This document shows positions 32,345-43,599 of a stretch of DNA of 64,000 nucleotides, in pieces; position 1 is the first letter of the stretch, and each line of letters begins with the position of its first letter. The notes beneath the pieces are model-generated. The model worked only from the letters and a program-made list of their open reading frames with translations. It made no database searches and was not told the DNA's origin. The stretch is from Muscardinus avellanarius (taxonomy: Eukaryota; Chordata; Mammalia; Rodentia; Gliridae). A program made the position numbers and the translations under genes. The DNA is taken from NCBI GenBank assembly GCA_963383645.1, contig OY726574.1:60343894-60407893 (forward strand). The letters run 5' to 3'.

Positions 32345-33262
32345 CAGGATATGAATGACTGCAAATTAGTGCAACTACTTTGGAAAATGGAGGATCCTAG
32401 CCGGGCGTGGTGGCGCACGCTTGTAATCCTTGCACTTGGGAGGCAGAGACAGGAGGATCGCGCAGGTTCGAAGCCAGCCGTGCGCGCTGGTTTAGGAGAC
32501 CCTGTTTCCAAATAAAAATGTAAAAATAGGTCTGGGAGTGTAGCCCGAAGGTAGAAGGGCTTCCAGGAACCCCCAATACCACCAAAAAAAAAAAAAAAGA
32601 AAAGAAAATGGAGGATCCTCAGAAAAATGGGAACAAACCTACCCTATAATCCAGCAATGCCACTTCTGGCATTCTACCCAAAATAATGGAAACCAAACTA
32701 CCAAACTAATGCATGCACATCTATGTTCATAGCCGCACAATTTATAACTGGAAAAGGAGCCAGACAAGATGTCCATCAACAGATGAATGGATTACAAAAC
32801 TATGGTATATGCACACAATGGAATTTTACTCAGCCATAAAAAAAGAATCAAATTACATCATTTACAGGGAAATGGATGGAACTGGAGAACATTATGCTCA
32901 GTGAGATTAGTCAGTCACAAAAAGCAAGAAATCAGATATTCTCCCTAATATGCGGAAGCTAGAGAGAAAAGGATCATAGGAGGGAATCTAAACAAAGAAG
33001 GAAAAACTATAGATGAGCAAATAAGGCGACCTAACTGAGGGGATGGGAGGGGCTAGAGGGGAAATTCCCTAATGTACATGATGGACATCAACAAACATAT
33101 CAAAGTCAATCACTAAGCCAAACATGAGAAGGAGGGAGGGAGAAGGGAATAGGGCAGTATTTGGGGAAGGTCTAAGCAAGTGATGTGTGCATGTGTGCCT
33201 CTACCATCTTGTGACCCACTAAGATGTATGACCACAATGCACCAATAAAAGTTAAAAAAATA
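32345..33262 (+). mobile_element. L1 3' end, sense orientation, split by a SINE
   Basis: AATTAGTGCAACTACTTTGG, then after the insertion AACCTACCCTATAATCCAGCAATGCC, CCATCAACAGATGAATGGAT and ATGGAATTTTACTCAGCC: the last part of L1 ORF2 and the 3' UTR. A frame around 32713-32904 still reads TMEFYSAIKK, which is typical of the ORF2 C terminus. It ends at CAATAAAAG plus an A-rich tail. It is 5'-truncated and not functional. Confidence 0.88.
32399..32603 (+). mobile_element. Young GC-rich B1-dID subtype inside L1, 16-bp duplication
   Basis: Contains CGTGCGCGCTGGTTTAGGAG and GTAGCCCGAAGGTAGAAGGGC. The duplication GAAAATGGAGGATCCT at 32383-32398 and 32604-32619 is exact. Removing insert and one copy restores continuous L1. 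Confidence 0.97.
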
Positions 33263-33264
33263 AT

Positions 33265-33700
33265 AAAGTAACTATATAGACTAAAAAGTACTGGAGGAAG
33301 AGAAGCAGTGATTTAGCAGAATAACTAGAGAAAAGTAGGTGTTTGATGGCAGGAAGAGCAGAGTGCAGAGAAGTGGGGAAGGCACCATGGACTCTGATGC
33401 AAGAGCAACCAATTTCAAGATGAGGAAATGGAAAATGGAGGGGTCAGAGTTATTAAAACCAACTGCAGCACTTGTCAGCACTTATGCAGATAGTGAGTCA
33501 AAGATGATGAAGAAGAGTTCATTTAGATGTCATCTGGCGAGGTTCCAAATCCTGTGAAAAGTTTGGGAAGAAAACAATCAATAGGTTACCTCCTATTATT
33601 AACATATATGATTATACTACATTTATGGAGGTAAACTCTATGGGCATAAGTACACAGAAGGATTTTATTGCTCACTTTTTGATGAGGGAAGGAAGAATTT
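33265..33700. other. Unique intron sequence
   Basis: Nothing recognised between the L1 end and the next SINE. Confidence 0.45.
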
Positions 33701-33704
33701 TTTT

Positions 33705-33906
33705 TTAATCTTTTGTGTGTGTGTGTGATACTAAGGATTAAACATAGGAGCATTTTTTCTCTAAATTACACCCCTATCCTGATTTTATTTTATTTTTATT
33801 GTAAAGGAGGGTCTTGCTAAGTTGCTCAGGCTATACTGAACATGTGATCCTCCTATTTCAGCCTCCTAAGTACTGGGATTAAAGGTGTACAGCACTACAC
33901 CCAACT
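33705..33906 (-). mobile_element. B1-dID SINE, diverged, short (GT)n tail
   Basis: TGTGTGTGTGATACTAAGGATTAAAC through GTACAGCACTACACCC. Confidence 0.88.
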
Positions 33907-33942
33907 TTTATTTTAATATTTATCTTCTAGAAGTATTCAAAG

Positions 33943-34680
33943 TAGCCGGGCACGGTGGTTCACACTTATGATCCCAGTACTTGGGAGGCTGAGGCAGGAT
34001 GATCAAATGTTCACAGCCAGCCTAAGCAACTTAGGCCCCTCGCAACTTAGTGAGACCTGTTTCAAAAGAAAGGATAAAAAATAGGGCTGTGTTGGGGTCT
34101 GCTCAACCACCTGATGACATGTAGCGCCAAGCGCGTTGGCGTCTGCATAACCACCTGAAGCGCGTTGGCGTCTGCATAACTGCCAGACAGAGCTTCCGAT
34201 CAATGAACTACATGTAGCGAGCGCGGGTCTGCACAACCGCCAGAAGTTCCGATGAATGAACCTGCAACAAATAGCACTAAGTGGATACGGAGGGCGTAAC
34301 TACTCTCCTTGCCCCCGCTCGCTCAATTTGGTAATGTTGAGCCTTATTGGCTCAACTAATGCTTCCGTGCTCGTGAACCCCTCGTGCACTGGATAATGAT
34401 TGGCTGTAAGAGTGAACTTTAGCTTGATAGGTTAGAATAGTTTCCTGTTGGAAATCCCCCTTGGGGTTTTTTGCTTTAAATTGGGTTGCCTGAAGAAAAA
34501 TAAACGAGATCCTGCTTGGCATGTCTCCCGGCTCCGTGTGCTGTTGTTCGGGGCCGTCGGGACTCATCATCTCTCCCAGCCCCGCCACTGACGGGCTGGC
34601 CCCGACAGGGCTGGGGGTGTAGCTCAGAGGTAGAATGCCCCTGGGTTCAATCCCTAGTACCACACACAAAAAAGAAGTAC
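33943..34680 (+). mobile_element. B1-dID SINE interrupted by a solo LTR
   Basis: The B1 half and start of the ID half lie at 33943-34089 (GCCGGGCACGGTGGTTCACAC ... AAAAAATAGGGCTG), and the rest of the ID half at 34608-34680 (GGGCTGGGGGTGTAGCTCAG ... TCAATCCCTAGTACC). Joining them at the shared GGGCTG gives an ordinary element. Confidence 0.95.
34090..34607 (+). mobile_element. Solo LTR of an endogenous retrovirus (518 bp)
   Basis: Begins TGTTGGGG and ends CCCCGACA, which are inverted ends matching at 7 of 8 positions with canonical TG...CA. It is flanked by a 6-bp duplication, GGGCTG at 34084-34089 and 34608-34613, as expected for betaretrovirus/ERVK-like integrases. Inside are a roughly 30-bp internal duplication (GCGCGTTGGCGTCTGCATAA near 34131 and 34160), a CCAAT-like GATTGGCTG near 34400, and an AATAAA near 34499. 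Many CpGs are intact, which suggests a fairly recent insertion. No internal viral genes remain in the window. Confidence 0.93.
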
Positions 34681-34871
34681 TAAAATTAATTACTAGCCCA
34701 ATGAATATTATAGATAGAACAACAAGAAAGCTATCTTACTCAGTAGAAAAATTGAGGGTGGGACCACACAAAAATATCTGAAGATAACAAAGCAAACGCT
34801 GGGCAGTGGGCAGCCGCGGGTTGCTTGGGCGCAGAACAGTGGCTTCTGGAGTTGCTGTAAGAATTATTTGA

Positions 34872-34970
34872 GTCGGGCATGGTCCCGTGTGCCCGTGATC
34901 CCAGTGACCCAGGAGATAAAGTAGGAGCACTGTAGCTCAGTGTAGAGTACTGCAGGGTGAGTAGGCGATG
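34872..34970 (+). mobile_element. Rearranged SINE fragment
   Basis: CGGGCATGGTCCCGTGTGCCCGTGATCCC jumps to an ID-like CTGTAGCTCAGTGTAGAGTAC. Most of the B1 half is gone. Confidence 0.7.
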
Positions 34971-34974
34971 GGGG

Positions 34975-36480
34975 GGGGTGGGGATGAAGTGGGTTGGAGA
35001 TAGCATGGAAAATAGTCTGAAAGGTGTTGGGTTCCCACCTTCTCAGTTTGACATGTGCAGCCTCACAGGGAAACAACTCCATACTTGATTGTTTAAACGG
35101 GGCTATACTGAGATGAAAAGGAAATGCCATTAACAAGTATACCCGGACAGCGGGTATACACTGGACTTTTCTGAGCATACCAGGACACATGGTCATCCTA
35201 GTCGTGAATCTAAATACCATAAAATGTATTCCATGTTTCTAAAATGAGTATCACTCTTGTACAACACGTGAGCTATTGCCTTGTATATCAGTAAATACCC
35301 AAAATATCAAATCAATATGTACCTCAACTATTGCATTTCATATATAGAATCATGGAAGAATCAGAGCATTTTGACCTTATCACCATTTATTTCACTTTCA
35401 GCCTCATCAGTGTTGAGATAATTAATGCTGTTGGCTTTGAAAGATGCAAATCGATGATAAGAGAAAAGCTTCCTGGAGCCAGACTGGCCAGATTGGAATC
35501 CTGGCTCTTCTGTGGACTGTGGGAGCCTGGGCACATTATCCATTCTCTCAGTGGTTCGGTTTCCTCCTGGAGACCGTAGTATTCATCTCATAGATCTGTT
35601 GTGAGGATTAACGACGGCAATATAAAGACCTTAGGACAAGAGCTATGGAAGAGTTAATTATCTTTCTTAATATATTCTCAGAAAGCACTGCTTCATTTTA
35701 GTAGCTTCGAATCCTTTTCTGTCCTTTCTTTTTTTCCTCCTTTCCTGTTCCATGTCCACCTTCTGAAGGTGTTGAAAATCTAAGACAAGTGATGAGAATA
35801 CCTCTTACAGGAACACCTGCCCGAAATATGCTTTGTAGCCCTTTACAGGGATGTGTTCTGCCTCATCGTGTTCATAAATGGGAAACAGCAGTATTTTTTT
35901 TAAAATGTGGAAGCTGATGGGTGAAATAAGTTGCTCTTTAATGTTGTGAATTTTAGGAAATAAGAGAAAACCCTAATAGGTAGATATGTAGAGGTGAATG
36001 AGGGCCAGGGCAGGCAGAGTTGATATAAAACCTAGAGAGGCAAAATATCTCTATAGAGATAGGTCTGTGGCAGAGAATGAGAATAGAAACAGGGCCGGCA
36101 TTGCATACTAGGAGGAATGTATTTGAATTAGGAATTGTAGGAACAGGTTGCAGATTAACATAATGCTCGGATTTTACCGCGATCATGATGTTTCAACCTT
36201 CAGGAGATAAAACTCACACAAATTTAGTAATGGAAGCATTTAAGGGGTGATCAGTATTCTATATAGTTAAACATTAGCTAAAAAGGGTAGGTATAATTGC
36301 CCCCAATTTTGTGATCTTTCTCCTTATGTCCTTCTCTCTGGCATTCCAAAATCAACAGGACCCATGTCATGAGAAACACAGAAAAAGATGTTTTCAACAA
36401 CTTTAGCAAATTCTTTAAAAACTAATGTCAAGAGTTGCCCCCCCCCCAAAGTTTAAGAAAATAAAGCATGGAACCGAGTT
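34975..36480. other. Unique intron sequence with a MIR relic
   Basis: Bases 35470-35650 look like a MIR: GATTGGAATCCTGGCTCTTC, TCAGTGGTTCGGTTTCCTCC, CATCTCATAGATCTGTTGTGAGGATTAACG. The rest is unrecognised. Confidence 0.65.
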
Positions 36481-37115
36481 GTTTAGTGTGCACAAGCAGG
36501 TGTAGGTATCACACTCTTCAGCACACCACCCCAGGAGAGACAGTGAGCTCTGTACATTGGATTCCGGTCCTTACAACTTCTCACCCCAGACTGGGTTCTC
36601 TCCCTCTCTGGGAACTGTGGAGCCTGTAACAAGCACTAGTGCCTATTGAGCAGTGCAGGGAGGTTTATTCTTGGCTAATGATAGTGTCACATATCAGCTC
36701 CTCAACCCGTTGGCTGGAGGTTATAGATATAGGAAAAAGAAAGAGGGAAAAGGATAGTTAATAAAGGGGAAGAATATCCCTGCATTTTCAGGGAGTGGGC
36801 AGAGATTTCCTAGGCACTGGGCACCACCTCCATTTGCTCCTTTTCTGGTTTTTTGGGGGGCTTGTCATGGCAGTTGTCACTGTCTTGGCAGGGGTGGGGA
36901 GTGTCCCTTAGCTTGCAGGTGGGATTATAATGAGGTTAAAGTTGTCTTGTGGTATGTGGTCGCCATCTTGGATGCAGATGGTTTTGGCCAGCCTACCTGA
37001 AGAGCAACGTCCACCTACAGGCATGCCGTCTGCAAAGACAAACTGAGGGCTGGGGAGAAAATCAGGTCACACAGGCAGTCTGAGATTGGAGAGGGTGGGG
37101 TAACACTCTCAAACC
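36480..37115. mobile_element. Possible LTR remnant
   Basis: Moderately GC-rich compared with its neighbours, with LTR-like wording (CAGGGAGGTTTATTCTTGGC; GTGGTCGCCATCTTGGATGC). No terminal duplication was found, so this is tentative; it may equally be unique sequence. Confidence 0.3.
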
Positions 37116-37124
37116 TAAGGGCTT

Positions 37125-37330
37125 TGATTTTTTGGTACTAGAGATGTTATGCAGGGGCTTTCTACCTCCGGGCTATGCTCCCAGACTTTTTTTATATTTA
37201 TTTGGAAACAGGGTCTCACTAGGTTGCTGAGAGCCTCACTAAGTAGCTGAGGCTGTCTTCATACTTGCACAATCTTCCTGTCTCAGCCTCCCAAGTATTG
37301 GGATTATAAGTGCCCCTCTTATGCCCAGCT
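37125..37330 (-). mobile_element. B1-dID SINE, GGAAACAGGG subtype
   Basis: TTTGGTACTAGAGATGTTATGC; CTACCTCCGGGCTATGCTCCC and ATTTGGAAACAGGG link it to the ancestor of the young GC-rich subtype. Confidence 0.88.
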
Positions 37331-37331
37331 G

Positions 37332-37517
37332 GCTTTTTTTTTTTTTTTCTGTACAGGAGCATTACTGTCTCTGAGCTACACCCCAAGCTTTTTAAAAACT
37401 AATATTTGTTTTGAAAAACAGGGTCTTACTATGTTGTTGAGGCTGGCCTCACACCTGCGATTCTCCTGTCTCAGCCTCCCACATACTGGAATTACAGGTG
37501 TGCGCCACCAAGCCTGA
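37332..37517 (-). mobile_element. B1-dID SINE with shortened ID half
   Basis: Poly-T, TGTACAGGAGCATTACTGTC ... GTGCGCCACCAAGCCTG. It follows directly on the previous element in the same orientation. Confidence 0.87.
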
Positions 37518-37519
37518 AT

Positions 37520-38310
37520 AAAAAATAAACAAACATTTTCAGGATGGTTTCTGGGGGATAAATCTTCAGCCTTATTGTATCTTCAAAAACCTTTTTCCAA
37601 GTGCTATTGAGTCCGATTTTGCCAAGGTATTGGGGTTGGGAAAACAAAACTGACCCTCCGGGAACCCATCTTAACATATTTCAGTGCATAGAATTGTAGC
37701 TTTGCTAGAAATACTATGTAGATAGTATTAGAAAATACCACAGAAAATTTGAAGTAAGAAATTCCCGTGCAAACATAATTAAGGAATCATATGAGAAATG
37801 GAGGGAGGCCTTAAAAAAGTCCCCAGAGCACAGCCAAGCTGGTTTTCTTCTCTGGCTGAGGCCTTGAGTCTGCTCCAGTTTGTGCTTGTTTGTCTTCTAA
37901 TTGCAATAAGAAACAGGAAAGGAAAGGAAGGAGAATATGAATTACCCAGGTCTCTCGGGTCCAGTTAAAGATAGACCTATTTAAGGATAGATGTAGGTGG
38001 ACAGACCTGCAAAGGAGGTTTTTTGGTATTTGCGATTTTTTTCTCTCTTAGTCTCTGTACCTATTATCACAGATAAGTGAGAATCGTGGTTTTTCAATCA
38101 GAAGATCAAAGGCAAAACAGGGAATCATCATTTTTTTAATTCAAGGGATTATAAAAAACAATGTTTTCTGTTTACTCTCAAACAATATGGGTCTTGTCGT
38201 TTTATCAAATAGGTTTGTATCAATGAGATTTTTTATCATACTCATTTTAATATGACACAGTAAAATGTATGTTGTTTGAATAAAATAATTGGTTACATTA
38301 TTTTAAATTT
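37520..38310. other. Unique intron sequence
   Basis: AT-rich; no repeat family or exon recognised. Confidence 0.45.
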
Positions 38311-38314
38311 TCCA

Positions 38315-38508
38315 GGTGTGATGACATGTGTCTGTCATCCTAGTACTTGGGAGGCTGAGACAGGAGAATTTTTGTAGGTTCAAGGACAGCCTCAGCAACC
38401 TTGTGAGGCCCCATTTCAAAATAAAAAAAAAAAACAAATAGAGCTGGGGGTGTAGCTCAGAGCTAGAATGTCCCTGGGTTCAATCCCTAGCACCACACAC
38501 AAAAAAGC
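38315..38508 (+). mobile_element. B1-dID SINE
   Basis: CCAGGTGTGATGACATGTGTC through TCAATCCCTAGCACCACAC. Flanks CATTATTTTAAAT and CATTTTAAAT suggest an imperfect target duplication. Confidence 0.9.
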
Positions 38509-38509
38509 A

Positions 38510-41283
38510 TTTTAAATCTAATATTGGCGTGCGTGGAGCGGGCTGCTTCTCCTTTTGTATTTTCTCGTGGTCTTTATTTCACCAGTGATGCCTTGCAAAC
38601 AATTTGAAAGAGGCAGATTCAGATGTACTGACAGATGGGGATTCAGTTCATCTCACAACCTTTTAGCCATAGTTACTAGACTTTCAGGAAGTCTTATGAA
38701 AGGGTCCCTAAGCAAACTGGAGCAAATTGGGATTTTTAAAAAGAGAAGCTTAGAAATGAATAAGAAAATTCTGCATCTCGCCTAGAACATCCTGTCATGG
38801 TCAGTAAAAGCCTCCACTCAGGTCTGAACATTATCATTTCACATCTTTTCCCCACTGTGTATTAAGGTGTAGTGAGGCCTTCATTTCTTTGACTTTCTAT
38901 TTTCTTTTTCATATCTCACTGGTTTTACCCAGAGTTATGCTGTGTGGTTGGTTAATTTTTCACGGTCTATCTTTCAAGCTTGAGTTTTGCACCCAGCAAG
39001 TTTATGGACTCTAAATCAGCCAGAGATTCTTACGAGATCTCACTTGTATCATGGGCAAAGAAGCTGTATCTGCAGCTCATCCAACACGGGAAATAAATAT
39101 GAACATTTTGATAGCAAACCCAAAAAGTAAAAATGACCTAAAATTTGAAGACTCATAGAGTTATCCTGAAAAAAGCTGGCTCTCATAGCCAGCTCTAGAC
39201 TTGTGTTAAAATCTCAGGACTTTTAATCTACCCCGAGTTGTCGCTTGCCACTGTGTTTTAAAAGCACCGTGTCCCGCAGGCAAAATTGTGGTCACAGTCG
39301 ATTTGAGTCTTCTCCGACAAGGTAATTCATTAAGATTGAAATCCGATTCTTGTTTGGTTCAACAAGAAGGCTATACTAATTGTCAGGAAAGCATGTCAAG
39401 GTGTAATCAGGAATTTAGGGGGTCTAAGAGGAAATTATGATCAAAACATACACAGTAGGAGTTTCACACAAAGATTCATTGTGCTAAAAACACAGTAAAT
39501 CTTCTCCATAGTGGAACTATGTTATCTCTGCCCACCGTTGTGAGTTTAAGTAAACACACACATGCAGACTACATGTTTAGCACAACTGTGGTGAATAGAT
39601 ACCTTTTTTCTCCTTTATAAATAATGGATAACTTTAAAAGTTTGGTAACAGTTCATTTGCTGCTAAGATTTTTTTTTTCATTTTCCAAATAAAATAACTT
39701 TTAAGACAGATGCTGTGACTGAAAGCAAGTCATATAATTCTTGTGACTTAGAGAACTATCAAAGTTGCAATCTTCATATCTTCAAGATGGGATTATATAA
39801 TAAAACTCTACCCCACAGGTACATTCTTAGGACCAGGTAAGAAACAAACTCAGAATTTGGCAGTTATCAGGTAAAATAGTGAACACACAGTAAAGCATTG
39901 AAAGTTAAATGCATGAGTTCTATGAAGCTGTTTTAGAATAGAATCTTGTCAAGCTGGTAAAGTCTTTCTGCTCACATTTGTATTTTTTTTTTTTTTACAA
40001 TGTATTCAAAACCCTCTCTGACTTCCTTTTCTGAAGGAACTACTAATTAGCAATGTAAAGGATTCTTCCTAGAAAGACAGATTGCTTTGATAAAAAGCAG
40101 TGACTTCGAATTAATTGTTATTCAAAGCTTATCTCAATGTAGCTATTACAATACAACTTCCCCTTTAAAACCTCTGCCACCCTTACTGTTACTTTACCTT
40201 CCAGTCTTTATAGGAAAGGGATTTGTTACAGTTAGTCTGGGTCAGAGAATCAATCTCTTTGAGAGAACACAGTACAAAAAATGTGCCACGCGGTTCCCAA
40301 TTCAGGGACCGAACCCAATTCAGGTTCCCATTTCACATGACTGATTTTACCTGCGTGCGGTTCAGAATACAGGCGGACAGGTACTAGGTCCACACCAGGA
40401 AGCTTAGCGTATGGGAAGATGAGACCCTGGGATTAAACCTATGCTTTTCCACAACAACCTTTTTATTTTCCAAGTTGGCATTTTTGACTTCAAGTGCATA
40501 TATATAGATTTATATGAAAAAGTGCCAACATTGTACAATTCCATCCATATACTGTATGAATAAACAGAACTAGTCTATGCTGTATCAGCATAGGGACCAG
40601 AGTTCCCAGGAGGAGGGGTGGGGGCGGGATTAGAGTCTGCAGAGCTCACAGGGTGGGGGGACGGCCAGATTTCAGTTGTTTCACGGGTATGTTCTGACTG
40701 CAGGACTCCATCCAGCTAACTACTTACGTTCTGTTCATTTGTCTGTGTGTGTGTATTACATGACAGTGTTTTTGGGAAAAGCATGTGCACTAGTAAACGC
40801 TGCACTTTGGTTCTTTATCTTGGATCTGGGGTCCTGGATCCAATGAGTATGCGCACGTCTCTCAGAGACCTTGGAGGCTGGCCCGTGGAGACAAGAGAAG
40901 CAGTCTTCAGAGTGGGCAGAGGTTGGCTTGCAGTAGCTCTCGCCGTGAGCTTGGGCTCCTGGGCTCGTGCCACCCACCTGCCAGCCGCTTTATCATCTGC
41001 TCACAGGAGTGGATGAGGATCAAAGCTTGGAGTCGGGCAGAGCCAGAGGTTGGTGGAGGAGTTGGGAAGTGTGGCCAACGGGCCAAGTATTTATTTATTG
41101 TTTATTTGTGTGTACCACTGGGGGAGGAACCCTGGCCCCCCGGCATGCTAGGCAAATACTCTTAGCACTGAGCGTACCCTCAGCCCGCCAGACCTCCTTT
41201 CCCATCTCCAGGTGCCCTTCTGCCCGAGTTCTGCATCCAGATACTGGTTGGTTTTCAGCTTGGGTTTGCCATTAGAAAGACTA
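38510..41283. other. SINE-free unique intron block
   Basis: 2.8 kb without a B1-dID copy. Short frames (76-89 codons) lack family resemblance. GC content rises at 40600-41080. A short ID-like right-half fragment in reverse may sit at about 41105-41190 (GTGTACCACTGGGGGAGGAACCC). Confidence 0.5.
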
Positions 41284-41286
41284 AAT

Positions 41287-41710
41287 TTTATCCAAGCATA
41301 GAGGCACACACCTGTAACCCCAATCCTTGGGAGACTGAGACAGGAAGATCACAGTTTTGAGAACAGTCTCAGAAATTTAGTGATACCCTGTTTCAAAAAA
41401 AAAAAAAAAAAAGTGTGTTGAGGGAACCGGGCATGGTGGTGCAGGTTTATTACAATACCAGCATTTGGGAGGCTGAGACAGGAGGATCAAGATTTGTAAA
41501 CAGCCTCAGCTACTTAGTGAGGCCCTTTGCAACTCAGTGACCCTTTGCAACTCAGTGAGACCCTGTTTTAAAATAAAGAATAAAAAACAGGGCTGGAAGT
41601 GTAGCTCAGAGGTAGAATGCCCTTGGGTACCAAACCCAATACTGCCAAAAAATAAATAAATAAAAAGTACAGAGGTAGAATGTGCCTGGGTTTAATCCTC
41701 GGTTTTAAAA
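41287..41710 (+). mobile_element. Nested B1-dID SINEs
   Basis: The outer B1 half (41287-41412) and outer ID remnant (41668-41710, TACAGAGGTAGAATGTGCC) flank a complete inner element (41425-41660). The inner copy contains a 19-bp internal duplication (CCCTTTGCAACTCAGTGA twice near 41521-41560). Confidence 0.82.
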
Positions 41711-41989
41711 AAAAAATGACTAAATTTCCCTTTTGGCTTTGCCATATTTAGTGGCTTGGAGCCTTTGACCCAGTTACAGTACCTGTTTAAGGCTCATCTC
41801 TTTATCTGTAGGAAGGTTATGGTAGCGCGTGCAGAGTTCTTGGCTCACTCGCAGTGTCAGGCGCGTTTGGTAAGTGGTGGCTGCTGTCAGTCTCCAGCGC
41901 TCTACTGGGAACTCTGTGCGTTTCTCGAATTTAAAAGGTCAGTTCTGATTTTGTCATCTTCCTTCTCATGAGCTTCCCATTTGCTGGCA

Positions 41990-42560
41990 ATGTCCAATCA
42001 CTTTCCTTTCCCTCTCCCCCATCAATCATCAAGACATCGACCAGCTTCCCAGAGCACCTGGGTTCCTTCATCTCCAGGAGGACCCCGGCCTCAGCCTTCC
42101 TCACTGTCCACTTCTCAGGCCTCCAGATACTGCCCTCCCCCGACCCAGGAATCCCTGCTGATGCAGACAGATCCGTATTCTAAAATGCAAGTTCAATCAT
42201 GCCACACGCTGACCCTGATTGAAATTCTCCAGCGCTTTCCATTTCCCTTACGGTATCGCCAGCCTCTTAATATTTTATCCTGTTTATAAGACCTTCCATG
42301 AGCTGGGCGCAGAGGTGCATGCCTCAAATCCCAGCTTTTTGAGAGCCTGAGGCAGAAGGAACATGAGTTTGAGACCAGCTGGGGCAACACAGCAAGACAC
42401 TGTTTCAAATATAAACAAACAAAAATACTTTACATGGTCTGACTTCCCTTCACTTTTCTCTCTCCAGCCTCAGATTCTCTTATTGCAAAAAACTTTTATT
42501 TCATTTACTCTTTAGTATTCTGTACTATCTCTTTCAATTTACCTGCCTTTTTTTTTTTTT
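41990..42560. mobile_element. L2-like relic split by a B1 SINE
   Basis: Bases 42140-42300 (AAGTTCAATCATGCCACACGC, TTGAAATTCTCCAGCGCTTTCC, AGCCTCTTAATATTTTATCC) and 42427-42560 (TACATGGTCTGACTTCCC...CTCCAGCCTCAG) match the style and order of L2 3' sequence. CT-rich sequence upstream to 41990 may belong too. Confidence 0.6.
42300..42425 (+). mobile_element. B1-only SINE
   Basis: GAGCTGGGCGCAGAGGTGCATGCC, GAGTTTGAGACCAGCTGGGGC and GACACTGTTTC plus an AAAC-rich tail; no ID half. Confidence 0.85.
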
Positions 42561-42760
42561 TCCTGCAGTACTGGGGATGGAATGAATCCAGGGCATTCTA
42601 CCTCTAAGCAACACCCCCAGCCCCCAGCCCCATTTTTAATTTTTTTTTTTATTTTGAAACGGGGTCTCACTGAGTTGCAAAGGGCCTCACTAAGTAGCTG
42701 AGGCTGGCCACGAACTGCGATCCTCTTGTCTCAGCCTCCCGAATGCTGGGATCACATGAG
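42548..42760 (-). mobile_element. B1-dID SINE
   Basis: Poly-T, GCAGTACTGGGGATGGAATG ... GAATGCTGGGATCACATGAG. The final B1 bases are lost. Confidence 0.9.
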
Positions 42761-42814
42761 TGTTCTTTCTGTTAGGCACAGTCTTCTTCTCTGTGGTTTT
42801 TCTACCGTTCCTAT

Positions 42815-43425
42815 TTTTGTGAGTCAAAGGGTGCACTCACAGAATTCATGTGTTAAAGCTCTAATCTTAGCCAGGCATGGTGGTGCACTCTTGTAATCCC
42901 CATGCTTGGGAGGCGGAGACAGGAGGATCTCGCAGGTTTGAAGCCAGCCTCACTGGCTTAAGAGACCCTGTTTCCAAATAAAAATATAAAATAGGTCTGT
43001 GAGTGTAGCCCGGAGGTAGAAGGGCTTCCAGGAACCCCAGTACCACCAAAAAAAAAAAAATAAATAAAATAATGCTCTAATCTCCAGTGCCTCAGAATGT
43101 GACTCTAATAAGGTAGCACCTTTAAAGAGTGAATTAAGTTAAAGTGGTCTTTAATCCTGTATAACTGGTCCTTATAAAAAGAGAAGGTTGGGGCACAAAT
43201 AAGAACAGAGGAGAGGCCAGGTGGAGACTAACAAGCCAAGGAGCAAGGCTGCGCCTTAAAACCAACCCCACTGACCCTTTGATCCCAGACTTTCAATTCC
43301 CAGAACTGTGCATGGACACAGTTTCCACGACTTAGGCTGCCCTAGGTGTCGAAGTGTCCATACCACTGCTGTGGCAGCTCCAGAGAACCAGTGCACCCAC
43401 CCTGAACTCACGCCCATGCTTCAGT
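42815..43425 (+). mobile_element. MaLR-like LTR split by a young SINE
   Basis: GAATTCATGTGTTAAAGCTC, then after the SINE CCAGTGCCTCAGAATGTGAC, GGTCCTTATAAAAAGAG, AACAAGCCAAGGAGCAAGG, CCCAGAACTGTGCATGGAC and TACCACTGCTGTGGCAG: typical wording and order of an ancient mammalian LTR. Confidence 0.65.
42868..43073 (+). mobile_element. Young GC-rich B1-dID subtype inside an LTR
   Basis: CTCACTGGCTTAAGAGACCC and GTAGCCCGGAGGTAGAAGGGC. The duplication GCTCTAATCT lies at 42858-42867 and 43074-43083. Confidence 0.95.
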
Positions 43426-43599
43426 ACTGAGCTGAGCGGTTGTTCCTTCCTGGAGTCTCTGAGTTAGGCCAGTGCCCTTGGTGTGACTTGACAGTATCAG
43501 AGGTGTGTGGACCATTGACCACAGGCCAGGCCCTTCTCACGGGTCCTTGTGCCGTCCCATCTTATTCTCATGAATATATAAAGGAGATAGTTGTTATTG

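Noticed and set aside
32713..32904. Possible intact retrotransposon protein
   Set aside because: It is only the last part of L1 ORF2 without the endonuclease or reverse transcriptase regions; the element is 5'-truncated.
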